Below, piece after piece: positions 33,980 to 43,157 of a stretch of 64,000 nucleotides of DNA (its first letter is position 1; each line of letters starts with the position of its first letter). The stretch covers positions 1 to 64,000 of the forward strand of contig NZ_PYMJ01000015.1 in NCBI RefSeq assembly GCF_003025615.1, given 5' to 3'. A model generated the notes under the pieces. That model had not been told where the DNA came from. It saw nothing but the letters and a program-made list of their open reading frames with translations, and ran no database searches. Both the position numbers and the translations under genes were made by a program. This stretch comes from Photobacterium frigidiphilum. Lineage in GTDB: Bacteria; Pseudomonadota; Gammaproteobacteria; Enterobacterales; Vibrionaceae.

Positions 33980-35831
33980 AAGAGACGGCTTTATGGGAGT
34001 GACTTCGTCCCAACCAATGATGTAGCACCTCTAACATTTTTATTTTGTTAATAGGCTTAGTGAGAAAATCATCCATCCCAACAGATAGGCATTGAACTTG
34101 GTCTTGTTGGCTAACATTGGCTGTCATCGCAATGATCGGTATGTCACTTTTATTGTTATGAAGGTCACGTATACAAGTACAAGCTTCAAAACCATTCATT
34201 TCAGGCATTTGCAAATCCATTAAAATGAGATCGTAGCTTGTGTTCTCCAATGCAGCTACTGCTTCTTTCCCATTATTCGCTGTAGCAACATTGAAGCCGT
34301 TTTTAGCCAATATTGCTTTAGCTATCATTTGGTTAGATGGACTATCTTCGACGAGCAAAATAGTCGCTGCTTGGTGTTTGGTATTGTTCAACGTGTGCTT
34401 ATCGCTTGTTTCAAGCGGCGCGGATGTAGGTTCAAGCTGAAGTGTAAAGCTAAATGTTGAACCTTGGTGTAGTTCGCTGGTAATTTTAAGCTCTCCTCCA
34501 ATTAAATGGATTAAAGCCTGGCTAATGGCTAGCCCCATTCCAGCTCCGCCATAACGTCGGGAAAATGAAGCATCACTCTGAACAAAAGGAGATAATATGG
34601 ATTGAACTTTATTGCTGTCGATACCAATGCCGGTATCAATAACGGAAAAGGTAACTGACTGTTTTTCCTTGTAAATACTTGATTTCAGATTAATGGAAAT
34701 AGATCCACTATCTGTGAATTTAATCGCATTTCCGAGTAAGTTCGTGAGTATTTGAGATGACTTCCCTTCATCACCTAGTACATAATCATCAGCTAGTAGG
34801 GCCGAGTTTAGTTGTAATGTAATGCCCTTTTGTTGTGCTTGATCGGTAAAGATTGCAACAATTGACTGCGCCATTTGAAATGGCGAAAAGCGGGTGTTGT
34901 TTAAGATTGCTTTTCCTGAATCTAATTTTGAATAATCCAAAATATCATTTAACTGGCTTAATAATATTTTGGCTGCATTATGCGCACTAACTGTAAATTT
35001 TTGACCATACAGGGTAAGGGGCTCTTCTTCTAAAATTTCCAGTGCACCTAAAATGACACTCAGAGGAGTGCGAATTTCGTGGCTCATTGTGGCAATGAAT
35101 TCAACTTTAGATTTATTAGCTGCTTCTGCTTCTAGTTTTGCTTTCTGAAGCTGCTTTTCACGTTCTATTTGTTGCTTTAATACATCTTCAAGAGTGTCTA
35201 CAGATGCGTTTAAGCGATCAAGCTCTGATTGCTCAGTGAGCGGTTCCTTTGGTGTTTTTTGAAGACATTTTAGTGATAATAATTTGTTATTAATTTTTGT
35301 AAGTGGCGATAGCAGTAAATACTGGCAAATGAAATAACTCAGTACACCAAGAAGTAATAGTGAAATTGCAGAGAAAAACCGCATTTGTTCAACATGATGA
35401 TCAATATCATTAATGAAATTATTTTTACTTATTGCAATCGACATTGAACCAAATATTTCGCCTTCTACAGAAATCGTTTTATATATCTGTGAACTTTCTG
35501 TGCTGCTGTCTAAGGGCTTTACTCCCCAAGTAGCCAGTGTTTTATCTTGGTCATTGTGAATGGCAACGTAGCTTAAGTCAGGTATATCTGAAGTAACGTA
35601 TTCGAGAATGGTTTCAAGATGAGGAATGTCTTCTGTTAAGACATCTTCAATGGTTGCAGCAGTTAAAACCGTAAAATATTGCTGCAGTTGACGTTCAACT
35701 TTCTCTTCAAGGTAGTTTTTTTCATAAACACGAACAATTTCACCAGAAATAAGGCAAAGGATAAGGGTAATAAATGAAATTATTACCGCATATTTTAGCC
35801 ATAAAGGCAGTTTACGAAAATGAGAAATCAT
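33978..35831 (-). CDS. Hybrid sensor histidine kinase
   Basis: 617 residues: membrane helix ~13-35, periplasmic sensor ~36-155, second helix ~156-176, then a coiled-coil linker. The HisKA domain carries the phospho-acceptor His (ATMSHEIRTPLSVI, ~250). The HATPase has N, G1 and G2 boxes (LLGNAIKFTDSG, DTGIGID, GGAGMGLAISQALI). A C-terminal receiver domain holds the phospho-Asp in DLILMDLQMPEMNG. No HPt domain or output regulator is encoded nearby, so phosphotransfer must go elsewhere. It lies 11 bp after the PhnD-like gene, which probably supplies the ligand-sensing partner, as TorT does for TorS. Confidence 0.9.
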   Translation of the reverse strand: MISHFRKLPLWLKYAVIISFITLILCLISGEIVRVYEKNYLEEKVERQLQQYFTVLTAATIEDVLTEDIPHLETILEYVTSDIPDLSYVAIHNDQDKTLATWGVKPLDSSTESSQIYKTISVEGEIFGSMSIAISKNNFINDIDHHVEQMRFFSAISLLLLGVLSYFICQYLLLSPLTKINNKLLSLKCLQKTPKEPLTEQSELDRLNASVDTLEDVLKQQIEREKQLQKAKLEAEAANKSKVEFIATMSHEIRTPLSVILGALEILEEEPLTLYGQKFTVSAHNAAKILLSQLNDILDYSKLDSGKAILNNTRFSPFQMAQSIVAIFTDQAQQKGITLQLNSALLADDYVLGDEGKSSQILTNLLGNAIKFTDSGSISINLKSSIYKEKQSVTFSVIDTGIGIDSNKVQSILSPFVQSDASFSRRYGGAGMGLAISQALIHLIGGELKITSELHQGSTFSFTLQLEPTSAPLETSDKHTLNNTKHQAATILLVEDSPSNQMIAKAILAKNGFNVATANNGKEAVAALENTSYDLILMDLQMPEMNGFEACTCIRDLHNNKSDIPIIAMTANVSQQDQVQCLSVGMDDFLTKPINKIKMLEVLHHWLGRSHSHKAVS

Positions 35832-35842
35832 AAGCGTGCCTA

Positions 35843-36679
35843 TTAATTAAAGAATTGAGTATTAGCCATAGCCATACGAATTTTTTTATAATCGCTATCT
35901 GTAGCTAAGAGAAATCCATCTTTTTTGATTGCTTTTAACGCATTAGGATCGGTAATGCTTAATAACGTCTCTTGCAGGGACGTCGTGATCTTTTCATTGA
36001 GAGTTGCACTGGCAATCCAGGGTTTTGTTACATTTTCAAAGTAAGCAATTGCTTTTAATGGCGCGCCTTTTTTAACCAATTTCTTGAATGTATTTTCTTT
36101 TAAGGCGCCTGCATCAAACTGTTCTGTTGCGACGGCTGTTCCAACTTTATCATGACGACCAAGGTAGCTGTAATGCTCTAATTGCTTTGAGGTAATAGAA
36201 TGTTGAGCGAGGTAAGCTTGAGAGAGATAGCGACCAATGGTTGAGTTTTCATCACCAAACGCGAAGCTTTTACCTTTTAAGTCATTAACCGATTCAATTG
36301 TACTATTGCTGTGTACGCAAATTACGCCATTAAATGTTTTACTACCATTATTACTTTCCATCGCTAACAATGTAATTTGCGGGTTTGCCTCTTTTGCTAA
36401 AATGTATGATGCGGGGCCAAAGCGAGCAAAATCAATTTTTCCATCGATAAGGTGATTTAACCCTTCTTGGTAATTTTTTGAAATTTGCATCCTAATTTGC
36501 ACCGGTTCTCCTAATTTGCTTGTCATTTTCGTTTCAATGACATTAAGCATTGGGCGAAACTGCTTAACCATTGCCGTGGCTTTATCTGAAGTATAGATAC
36601 CAAACACCAGTTCAACATCGGCTAAAGCAGGTTGTTGTGCACATAATATAAGTAAGAACCCTAAGCAATATTTTTTCAT
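35843..36679 (-). CDS. PhnD-like periplasmic substrate-binding protein
   Basis: 278 residues with a signal peptide (~1-20, YCLGFLLILCAQQPALA). It is a phosphate/phosphonate-type binding protein by pattern: VFGIYTSDKATAMVKQFRPM at the N-terminus, then FARFGPASYILAK, LKGKSFAFGDENSTIGRYLS and a C-terminal lobe. No ABC permease or ATPase is adjacent. Instead it heads an operon with a hybrid histidine kinase, so it is likely a sensor component rather than a transporter part. The ligand is unknown. Confidence 0.85.
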   Translation of the reverse strand: MKKYCLGFLLILCAQQPALADVELVFGIYTSDKATAMVKQFRPMLNVIETKMTSKLGEPVQIRMQISKNYQEGLNHLIDGKIDFARFGPASYILAKEANPQITLLAMESNNGSKTFNGVICVHSNSTIESVNDLKGKSFAFGDENSTIGRYLSQAYLAQHSITSKQLEHYSYLGRHDKVGTAVATEQFDAGALKENTFKKLVKKGAPLKAIAYFENVTKPWIASATLNEKITTSLQETLLSITDPNALKAIKKDGFLLATDSDYKKIRMAMANTQFFN

Positions 36680-36913
36680 GATGCTTCTCCATTACATTGA
36701 AAGTATAGAAGAAGCAATAACTAGACCAATATGTATGATATGTTGGACTTTAAGCGTTAAACCGTCGGTTCTTTAATCTAGCTAGTTGTCTTTTGAACGT
36801 GCTGACGTAATCGAATGTGTTTTTTAGAGTGACGACTAGTATCGTTAACTGTTTTGTTCATAAGTATTGTGATGCTTGTTAATACCTAACTGACTTTGGA
36901 TGATCGAGAATTT

Positions 36914-37750
36914 ATGCCGAATATTTTGCTGCTTGCAAACTTAAATTGTGACCGTGTTTTACAGCTCGATAAACCGTTAGTAATGGGTGGACGACACCAT
37001 TATCAAGACAGTGGAAGACGTTTAGGTGGCGGTGGTGCAAATACTGGATTAGGTTTAGTCTGGGCAGGGCATCACGTTGCGCTGGTAAGCCAAGTAGGTC
37101 GAGATGAAACAGCAGATTGGTTATTAGCGGAAGCGAGCTTACAAGGTTTAGATTGTCACTTGTTACAGCGTAACGATGTAGCAACACCTGAATTGTTGCT
37201 GATTATGACGCCTGATGGTGAAAGAACCATTATTCGGCCACAGAGACCGATCTTTGAATTAGGTAAACCGCCAAATTTTGCAAAATGGGATGCGCTGTAC
37301 ATCAATTCATCAGCCGTGGGCGCTGAATGTTGGGCAGAGGCGGCATTAAACGAAACATTGGTCATTGCACAATTAGCGAAAGATGAACGCGTTAGACCGT
37401 GTCATATCTTGATTTCGTCTAAGTCTGATATGGCAGGCAGAACATTATTATCTGCTTGGGAGTATGGACAAAAGATTGCGGGAAACCAGTTACGTTATTT
37501 TATTATTACTGATGGCGATAATGGTGCAACGGCTTATACTGCACACGAGCAATTTTATATACCTGCGGTGCAAGCTGATGTCGTCGATACAACAGGAGCG
37601 GGGGATGCCTTTGCCTCGGGCGTCATAAACGGGTTGCTGCATAATGCTTTTATCACTGAAGCGATGAAGCAGGGAGCACAGTGGGCATCTTTTGCTGTAT
37701 CTACGCAGAGTTCTATACCGGGGGAAGCCTTAAAGGCTTACTTGGAATAA
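36914..37750 (+). CDS. PfkB-family sugar kinase
   Basis: About 278 residues. The N-terminal sugar site (LGGGGANTGLGLVWAGHHVA) and the C-terminal signature DTTGAGDAFASGVINGLL with the catalytic Asp are intact. ATG 36914 (MPNILLLAN) is preferred over the TTG at 36896. Members phosphorylate sugars, nucleosides or vitamins; the substrate is not determined. Monocistronic, with a bidirectional terminator at 37776. Confidence 0.88.
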   Translation: MPNILLLANLNCDRVLQLDKPLVMGGRHHYQDSGRRLGGGGANTGLGLVWAGHHVALVSQVGRDETADWLLAEASLQGLDCHLLQRNDVATPELLLIMTPDGERTIIRPQRPIFELGKPPNFAKWDALYINSSAVGAECWAEAALNETLVIAQLAKDERVRPCHILISSKSDMAGRTLLSAWEYGQKIAGNQLRYFIITDGDNGATAYTAHEQFYIPAVQADVVDTTGAGDAFASGVINGLLHNAFITEAMKQGAQWASFAVSTQSSIPGEALKAYLE

Positions 37751-37775
37751 GTTTTAAAACTAAATAAACAAAAAA

Positions 37776-37821
37776 GCGCTGATAACTTTTTCGATGATGA
37801 GAAAGTTATAACAGCGCCTTT
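37776..37821. terminator. Bidirectional terminator, pfkB-like gene / helicase gene
   Basis: GCGCTGATAACTTT pairs with AAAGTTATAACAGCGC (one bulge), with A5 on the left and CTTTT on the right. Confidence 0.8.
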
Positions 37822-37842
37822 TGTCATTGGCTAAATGACGAA

Positions 37843-39138
37843 TTACTTTTTAAGTGTCGTAATTTTTGCTTTGCCTTTGATTGCCTGGCGAAGACGTACA
37901 CGACGCTCTGATGAACTTTGCTGCTCACTAGGGTTGTTTGTACGACCTTTACGATCCTTAAATGCTGCTTTTGTGTTCATTTTCTGAACGAAAGCATCAC
38001 GATTTGTTGGTTCATAACCAAGAAGTTGCACACGGTGAATACGTTGACCAATAAGTTGTTCAACTTGAACCAGTGTCAATTCTTCTTCTTTACTAACGAA
38101 AGAGATGGCATGACCTTTAAGACCAGCACGACCAGTACGACCAATACGGTGAACATAATCTTCAGCTAGGAATGGCATGTCGAAATTGACAACGTGTGGC
38201 AGGGCTTGAATATCAAGACCACGAGCCGCAACTTCAGTCGCAACCATTACACGTGCTTTACCTTCTTTGAATTCATCGAGTGCACGACGACGAGCACTTT
38301 GTGCTTTATCACCGTGACAAAGAACAGCTTTGATGCCGTCTTTTTTAAGTTCTTTTACAAGTTCGTTAGCTGTTTCTTTGTAGTTAACGAAAACAAGCAC
38401 TTGTTTCCAATTTTTCTTACCAATTAGCTCAGACAGTAGCTCACGCTTGCGTTCTTGATCAACAGGGTAAACAACGTGAGCAACAGTATCAGCCGTTGTA
38501 TTCTCGCGATCGACCATGATGCGCTTAGGTTTACGGAGAATATCGCTTGCCAATGCATTCATTTGTTTTGAAGACGTAGCAGAGAACATCATGATTTGAG
38601 GGTTGCTATTCACTTCACCCATCACTTTACGCATGTCAGTAATGAAGCCCATATCTAGCATACGGTCAGCTTCATCGAAAACAAGGAATTCAATGTTAGT
38701 CAGTGATACATTTTTTAAATCAACGTGCTCGATTAGACGACCGGGTGTAGCAACAAGAATATCAACGCCTTTTTCTAGCGTTCTTTCTTGAGATGACATT
38801 TTAGTGCCACCGTAAATTGCAGCAGTCTTAAGATCGGTGTATTTCGTGTATTCAGCAATGTTCTGAGCAATTTGAGCGGCTAATTCACGTGTTGGTGCAA
38901 GAATAAGTGCACGAACATTAAAACGACCACGTGATTTTGGCTTTTCAAGGATTTGCTGAATAATCGGCAAAGAGAATGCTGCCGTTTTACCAGTACCTGT
39001 TTGTGCATTGGCAAGGATATCCGAACCACGACGTGCGTGAGGGATTGCTTGTGCTTGAATAGGTGTTAACTTCTCGTAACCACACTCAGTAAGTGCGCGT
39101 ACAATTTCTGGAGAAAAATTTTGTGATGCAAATGACAT
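37843..39138 (-). CDS. rhlE: DEAD-box RNA helicase, RhlE type
   Basis: 431 residues with all helicase motifs: Q motif (CGYEKLTPIQAQAIP), Walker A AQTGTGKT, PTRELAAQI, DEAD (VFDEADRMLDMGF), SAT, and the C-terminal RecA lobe with ARGLDIQALPHVVNFD and HRIGRTGRAG. The short basic tail (KTRLRQAIKGKAK-like) fits RhlE. It remodels RNA in ribosome assembly and decay. Several E. coli paralogues share this core, so the exact orthologue name is moderately certain. Confidence 0.88.
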   Translation of the reverse strand: MSFASQNFSPEIVRALTECGYEKLTPIQAQAIPHARRGSDILANAQTGTGKTAAFSLPIIQQILEKPKSRGRFNVRALILAPTRELAAQIAQNIAEYTKYTDLKTAAIYGGTKMSSQERTLEKGVDILVATPGRLIEHVDLKNVSLTNIEFLVFDEADRMLDMGFITDMRKVMGEVNSNPQIMMFSATSSKQMNALASDILRKPKRIMVDRENTTADTVAHVVYPVDQERKRELLSELIGKKNWKQVLVFVNYKETANELVKELKKDGIKAVLCHGDKAQSARRRALDEFKEGKARVMVATEVAARGLDIQALPHVVNFDMPFLAEDYVHRIGRTGRAGLKGHAISFVSKEEELTLVQVEQLIGQRIHRVQLLGYEPTNRDAFVQKMNTKAAFKDRKGRTNNPSEQQSSSERRVRLRQAIKGKAKITTLKK

Positions 39139-39404
39139 TCTTTGTTCCTAAACAGTCGGCTGATGCCGATTACATTCATAAGCCTTAACGCTTATGAATG
39201 TAACCCATTAGCCAAAAAAAATTGGTCGCGTATTATAGATTATTAATTGTAGCCTGTGGGGACTAATTTTCTATCATCGTTGATTATTTAGCCAAAACTG
39301 CATTTTTAAAGTATTAAAGGTGTAAAAGATTTACCAAATGTTGTTGTTTTTCAATGGCAAAAGATTGTTATGTTTACTTTTCGCCCAACATAAATACTTT
39401 GATT

Positions 39405-39423
39405 GGTAATGAGAATCTTTATA
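39405..39423. promoter_or_regulatory. Fur-box-like sequence
   Basis: GGTAATGAGAATCTTTATA matches the 19-bp Fur consensus at 15 positions by eye. It lies just upstream of a promoter-like pair (TTAAGA 39430-39435 and TATAAT 39453-39458, 17-bp spacing). Binding is not shown. Confidence 0.5.
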
Positions 39424-39464
39424 GCGCGATTAAGAATTACTCACGTTGATAATATAATTGCGTA

Positions 39465-39596
39465 TCCGATTGCATTAGAAAGGGCTGAATCTTGGAGTTT
39501 GGGTTTGATGGAGTTTATTGAAGAGACCTAAATTGGACTCTAGATAATAAAGCCGATACCCGCCAAATAGGTGAATTTGGCGGGTATCGGTTTTTT
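39465..39596 (+). ncRNA. Candidate Fur-controlled small RNA
   Basis: A perfect -10 (TATAAT, 39453-39458) with a fair -35 predicts a start near 39465. The next strong signal is a 16-bp hairpin with a T6 tract ending at 39596, giving a transcript of about 130 nt. It holds only a seven-codon frame (MEFIEET). The hairpin's T run favours plus-strand termination although the genes on both sides are on the minus strand. The RyhB core sequence was not recognised. The small-RNA call is inference. Confidence 0.4.
39553..39596 (+). terminator. Strong terminator, T-run on the plus strand
   Basis: 16-bp perfect stem CCGATACCCGCCAAAT / ATTTGGCGGGTATCGG, loop AGGTGA, then T6. In the other direction the tail is CTTTATT, so it may also end the antiporter operon. 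Confidence 0.9.
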
Positions 39597-39599
39597 GTT

Positions 39600-39707
39600 T
39601 TACTTCGTGCTTTTACCTTGTTTTGATATTCCCAATAAACCAATGCCGAAAGCAGCTAACAGGCCAATAAAGGCGATGATCATATGGTGATGGTGAATCC
39701 AGTACAT
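39600..39707 (-). CDS. 35-residue membrane peptide downstream of the antiporter
   Basis: The product begins MYWIHHHHMII, followed by a single membrane helix (AFIGLLAAFGIGLLGI) and a basic tail (SKQGKSTK). Its Shine-Dalgarno (AAGGAG) overlaps the TAA stop of the NhaP-type antiporter, 9 bases before the ATG, so the two genes are tightly coupled. Four consecutive His may bind metal or sense pH. It could be a small accessory or regulatory subunit of the antiporter. It is too short for routine gene finding; the good ribosome site and operon position support it. Confidence 0.65.
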   Translation of the reverse strand: MYWIHHHHMIIAFIGLLAAFGIGLLGISKQGKSTK

Positions 39708-39716
39708 ATTTGCTCC

Positions 39717-41000
39717 TTAGTAACCTGTTTTTTCAAGTTCTTTCGCTTTGTGGATCATAGGGGTAATGGTTGAGCCTTGAACAATAATCGAGAATACAAC
39801 CACGGCATAAGTCATTAATACTATTATTTCTTTAACATCTATTTCTGGGCTGTACCCTGTTGCAATGCCTGATGGAATTGCCATCGCCATCGCTAGTGCT
39901 AAGCCACCACGTAAGCCACCCCAAGTAAGAATTTTGACGGATTCTGGGTTATACGTGCGGTATCGATTAAAGCCTAAATAAGCTATTTTTACACTGAGGT
40001 AACGACTGCACAGCACTAGTGGAATTGCGATAGCGACTGCAACAATATCGATATAATGAAAACTGAATGTCAGCATAATTAAACCGATTAACAAGAACAG
40101 AATGGCATTTAGCGTTTCATCTACCAGTTCCCATAAATGATTAAGTTGGTGGGATTCATCTTCAGCAATACTGTTACGTGTCCAGTTTCCAATCATGATG
40201 CCAGAAACAACCATAGCAAGCGGTGCAGATACCCCTAAGTGTTGACCTACAACATAACCACTGGTTGGAATTAGCATAGTGAGGATCAAGCGCATCATTC
40301 CGTCGTGTGAATGCTTGATTAAGTAGTGAAAAACAAAACCCAGTACTAAGCCGAACGTGATACCGCCTAATGCTTCATGAGTGAAAAGTGCAATTGTGCT
40401 AGATACAGTTGGTGTACTTTCACTAAAAGCGACTTCGAATAAAGTCACAAAAATGACTAAGCCAATACCATCATTAAATAATGATTCGCCTTCGATTTGA
40501 GTTGAAATTCGCTGTGGTGCGTTCATCTTTTTGACAATGGCTAATACAGCGATTGGGTCGGTAGGTGAAATAAGTGCACCAAATAAACAACAATGAATAA
40601 AGGCCATGTTGATGCCGACTAACGAGAAGAGTAGCCATAACACCGTACCAATGAAAAATGTCGAGAAAAGAGTACTGGCAAGTGCAAGAATGGTAATTTC
40701 GAATTTTTGATCTTTAAGGTGCGATAACTTTATATTTAATGCACCGCCAAAAAGTAGAAATCCAAGAACACCTTTTAACAAGAAGTCATCAAATTGAATG
40801 TTTTGAATTATGTTAATCAGCTCGTGTTCTTTATTGAGCGGAATGTAATTCATATTACTTAAAAACAGTAACGCAAGTGAGATGATGACAGACCAGCCTG
40901 TAATAGCGATGGTAGTTTGAAACTTCCCCACACGGTGGTTGAACATCGAGATGAAGACGGCAACTGCAGCGATAATGCAGATGGTGTCGTAGACTGACAT
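39717..41000 (-). CDS. NhaP-type (CPA1) cation:proton antiporter
   Basis: 427 residues with about 12 membrane helices. The CPA1 core motifs are visible: GALISPTDPIAVLAIVKK (~145-162), EGESLFNDGIGLVIFVTLFE (~170-189) with the ion-binding Asp, and LTWGGLRGGLALAMAMAIP near the C-terminus. It exchanges Na+ or K+ for H+ across the inner membrane. It lacks the long cytoplasmic regulatory tail of some NhaP proteins. A 35-residue membrane peptide follows in the same operon. Confidence 0.9.
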   Translation of the reverse strand: MSVYDTICIIAAVAVFISMFNHRVGKFQTTIAITGWSVIISLALLFLSNMNYIPLNKEHELINIIQNIQFDDFLLKGVLGFLLFGGALNIKLSHLKDQKFEITILALASTLFSTFFIGTVLWLLFSLVGINMAFIHCCLFGALISPTDPIAVLAIVKKMNAPQRISTQIEGESLFNDGIGLVIFVTLFEVAFSESTPTVSSTIALFTHEALGGITFGLVLGFVFHYLIKHSHDGMMRLILTMLIPTSGYVVGQHLGVSAPLAMVVSGIMIGNWTRNSIAEDESHQLNHLWELVDETLNAILFLLIGLIMLTFSFHYIDIVAVAIAIPLVLCSRYLSVKIAYLGFNRYRTYNPESVKILTWGGLRGGLALAMAMAIPSGIATGYSPEIDVKEIIVLMTYAVVVFSIIVQGSTITPMIHKAKELEKTGY

Positions 41001-41228
41001 GTATTATGTGCTCCTAATACTCTTAGGCTTTTCGTGAATTATTATTTACCTCAATTGTGGTGAAATATATGAGCATTGAGGTGTGGGTGCATATAATAGG
41101 CAATTTTGAATAATTCCCATCATTATGATTTTGTAAAGTAATGATGCGTAAATGGGTGTTGATGACGTGCTAGAAGTAATGTAGAAGCACGTCTTTTACC
41201 CTAAAGTGGTAGGTGTTTTTATATCTAG

Positions 41229-41933
41229 CTAAAATACGTTGGGTTTATCTGTGATGATATTATCAACACCCCATGCTGTAAACTTATCGACTTTCTTTGG
41301 GTCGTTTAAGGTCCAAATCATTAATGTTAACCCCATTTCTTTGATCGATTTAGCCTGTTTTTCATTGAGTATACGGTGATCAATATGAAGGCTATAAAGA
41401 TCGAGCGGCTTAATCGTATCCAGCATATTGAATGGCTTATGCTCTGTAATAAAGCCTCGTCGTACTTCAGGATACAAAGCTTGACAGTGTGCCAATGCTG
41501 TTTTTGAAAAGCTTGAAAATAACAGTTTTTCGATCGGAAAGTTCAGGTGTTTAACCGTTTCCACTACCTTTTCAACCAAAGGCTTTACTTCATGCTCTTT
41601 ATGAATTTTTATTTCGAGATTCATATTTAAATTATTTTCTTGGCAAGCAAGAAGGGCTTCTTCCAGTGTTGGTATCGTTTCGCCCTTGAATTCATTTGAA
41701 AACCAGCTGCCTGCATCTAATACCTTTAGTTCAGCAAGCGTTAAGTCACCCACGCGACCTTTACCATTGGTGCAACGTTTCACTGTTTTATCGTGAATGA
41801 TGACAGGAATGTTATCCGCACTAAGCTGCGTATCTATTTCGATCCACTTAATACCAGATTCGACTGCTTTTTGAATGCCTGCAAGCGTATTTTCTGGCGC
41901 GAGTGCTGCCGCGCCACGGTGACCTGTAATCAT
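41229..41933 (-). CDS. Glycerophosphodiester phosphodiesterase (UgpQ-like)
   Basis: About 234 residues, one GDPD domain. GHRGAAALAPENTLAGI at the N-terminus holds the catalytic His, Arg and Glu, followed by WIEIDTQLSADNIPVIIHDK (second His and metal ligands) and a C-terminal LMIWTLNDP motif. No signal peptide, so a cytoplasmic UgpQ-type enzyme releasing glycerol-3-phosphate. ATG 41933 is favoured over the TTG at 41945. Confidence 0.9.
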   Translation of the reverse strand: MITGHRGAAALAPENTLAGIQKAVESGIKWIEIDTQLSADNIPVIIHDKTVKRCTNGKGRVGDLTLAELKVLDAGSWFSNEFKGETIPTLEEALLACQENNLNMNLEIKIHKEHEVKPLVEKVVETVKHLNFPIEKLLFSSFSKTALAHCQALYPEVRRGFITEHKPFNMLDTIKPLDLYSLHIDHRILNEKQAKSIKEMGLTLMIWTLNDPKKVDKFTAWGVDNIITDKPNVF

Positions 41934-42114
41934 AATGCTATCCAATAAAAGTTCAGGGTTTTCTTGTTTTCCGCTGTAAGTTTATAATTTTCACATGATG
42001 AATTACAATATTCATAGTGAGTGTGATGTTTTACACGCGTACTTGATTTTAACTTATTCAGAAAGCTTGGTGATGTTTGTGCCGAATTTGATTTAAGTCT
42101 TAGAGGTGTATGAA

Positions 42115-42906
42115 ATGAATTCGGTACAAAACGAATTAACTCCTGACTGGAGTAATGTGGAATGGGTATTAACCGACGTTGATGACACACTAACATGGCA
42201 AGGTAAATTACCGCCAGAAACCTTGATTGCGTTGGCTGAATTACAGCAAGCCGGTATAAAAGTGGTGGCTGTTACGGGTGCTTGTGCAGGGTGGTGTGAT
42301 CATATTGCTCAGCTATGGCCTATTGATGCAGTTCTTGGTGAAAATGGTGCATTCATTATGGAAAAGCTGGATGGTTATTTAACCCTGCGTGCCGATCGTA
42401 CAATGAATGAAATAGAGCAACAGCAAGCGAAACTGAAGCAGCAAGTTCTCGCGATTTTAGCCGACTATCCAGATCTTAATTTAACACTCGATCAGTCATT
42501 CCGTTTATGCGAAGTCGCGATAGATATTGGGCAGAATCGACCGCGTGTTGATGATGCGATAATTGAAGAGGTGGTAGCTAAAATTCATGCGCTAGGCGCA
42601 CATGCAACCGCCAGTTCGATTCATATTAATGCGTGGTATGGCGAGCATTCGAAGAAAGCGACGTCGTTACAATATTTAGCAGAAAAGGGATTATCAAAAT
42701 ACGAGATACTGAATCTGTCTTGTTATGTGGGTGATTCAATGAATGATCAGCTGATGTTTGAAGCTTTACCCAAAACAGTAGGGGTTGCTAATATACAACA
42801 TTGCTGGGATAAGCTGAGTCATCACCCTTCTATCGTTATGAGTCAACCTGGTGGTTTTGGTTTTGCCGAGTTTGCCAAGCAGTTACTTGATATGAAACGT
42901 CGTTAA
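42115..42906 (+). CDS. HAD-family phosphatase
   Basis: 263 residues. HAD motif I is VLTDVDDTLT (nucleophile and acid Asp), motif II VVAVTGACAGW, and motifs III/IV CYVGDSMNDQLMFE, with an inserted cap in the middle as in the IIB class. AGAGGTG upstream supports ATG 42115 rather than the GTG at 42106. Sugar-phosphate hydrolysis is likely but the substrate is unknown. A terminator follows at 42936. Confidence 0.87.
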   Translation: MNSVQNELTPDWSNVEWVLTDVDDTLTWQGKLPPETLIALAELQQAGIKVVAVTGACAGWCDHIAQLWPIDAVLGENGAFIMEKLDGYLTLRADRTMNEIEQQQAKLKQQVLAILADYPDLNLTLDQSFRLCEVAIDIGQNRPRVDDAIIEEVVAKIHALGAHATASSIHINAWYGEHSKKATSLQYLAEKGLSKYEILNLSCYVGDSMNDQLMFEALPKTVGVANIQHCWDKLSHHPSIVMSQPGGFGFAEFAKQLLDMKRR

Positions 42907-42935
42907 CCGACAATTGCGCAAATTGTATGAACTAT

Positions 42936-42966
42936 AAACGGATAGAAAAATACGCTATCCGTTTTT
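42936..42966 (+). terminator. Terminator after the HAD phosphatase gene
   Basis: AAACGGATAG / CTATCCGTTT stem followed by TT. Confidence 0.85.
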
Positions 42967-43157
42967 ATTGCTCTTTGTTATTTAAGTGACCGTTAGCGCA
43001 GTACTTCTATGCCAATAGGCTTTGTATCTGAAGGCAGATTCCATTAGTATTCCCTTCTTGTTAGCGAGTTAGATGTTGAATTGTCAGTCTAGCTTTTATT
43101 GCCTATTGGTCTTATTGCAATGGCAGCTACGCTTATCTTTGAAACAAGGAACCTTGA

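Noticed and set aside
39509..39532. Seven-codon frame MEFIEET inside the candidate small RNA
   Set aside because: Too short and without a clear ribosome site; noted only as part of the RNA.
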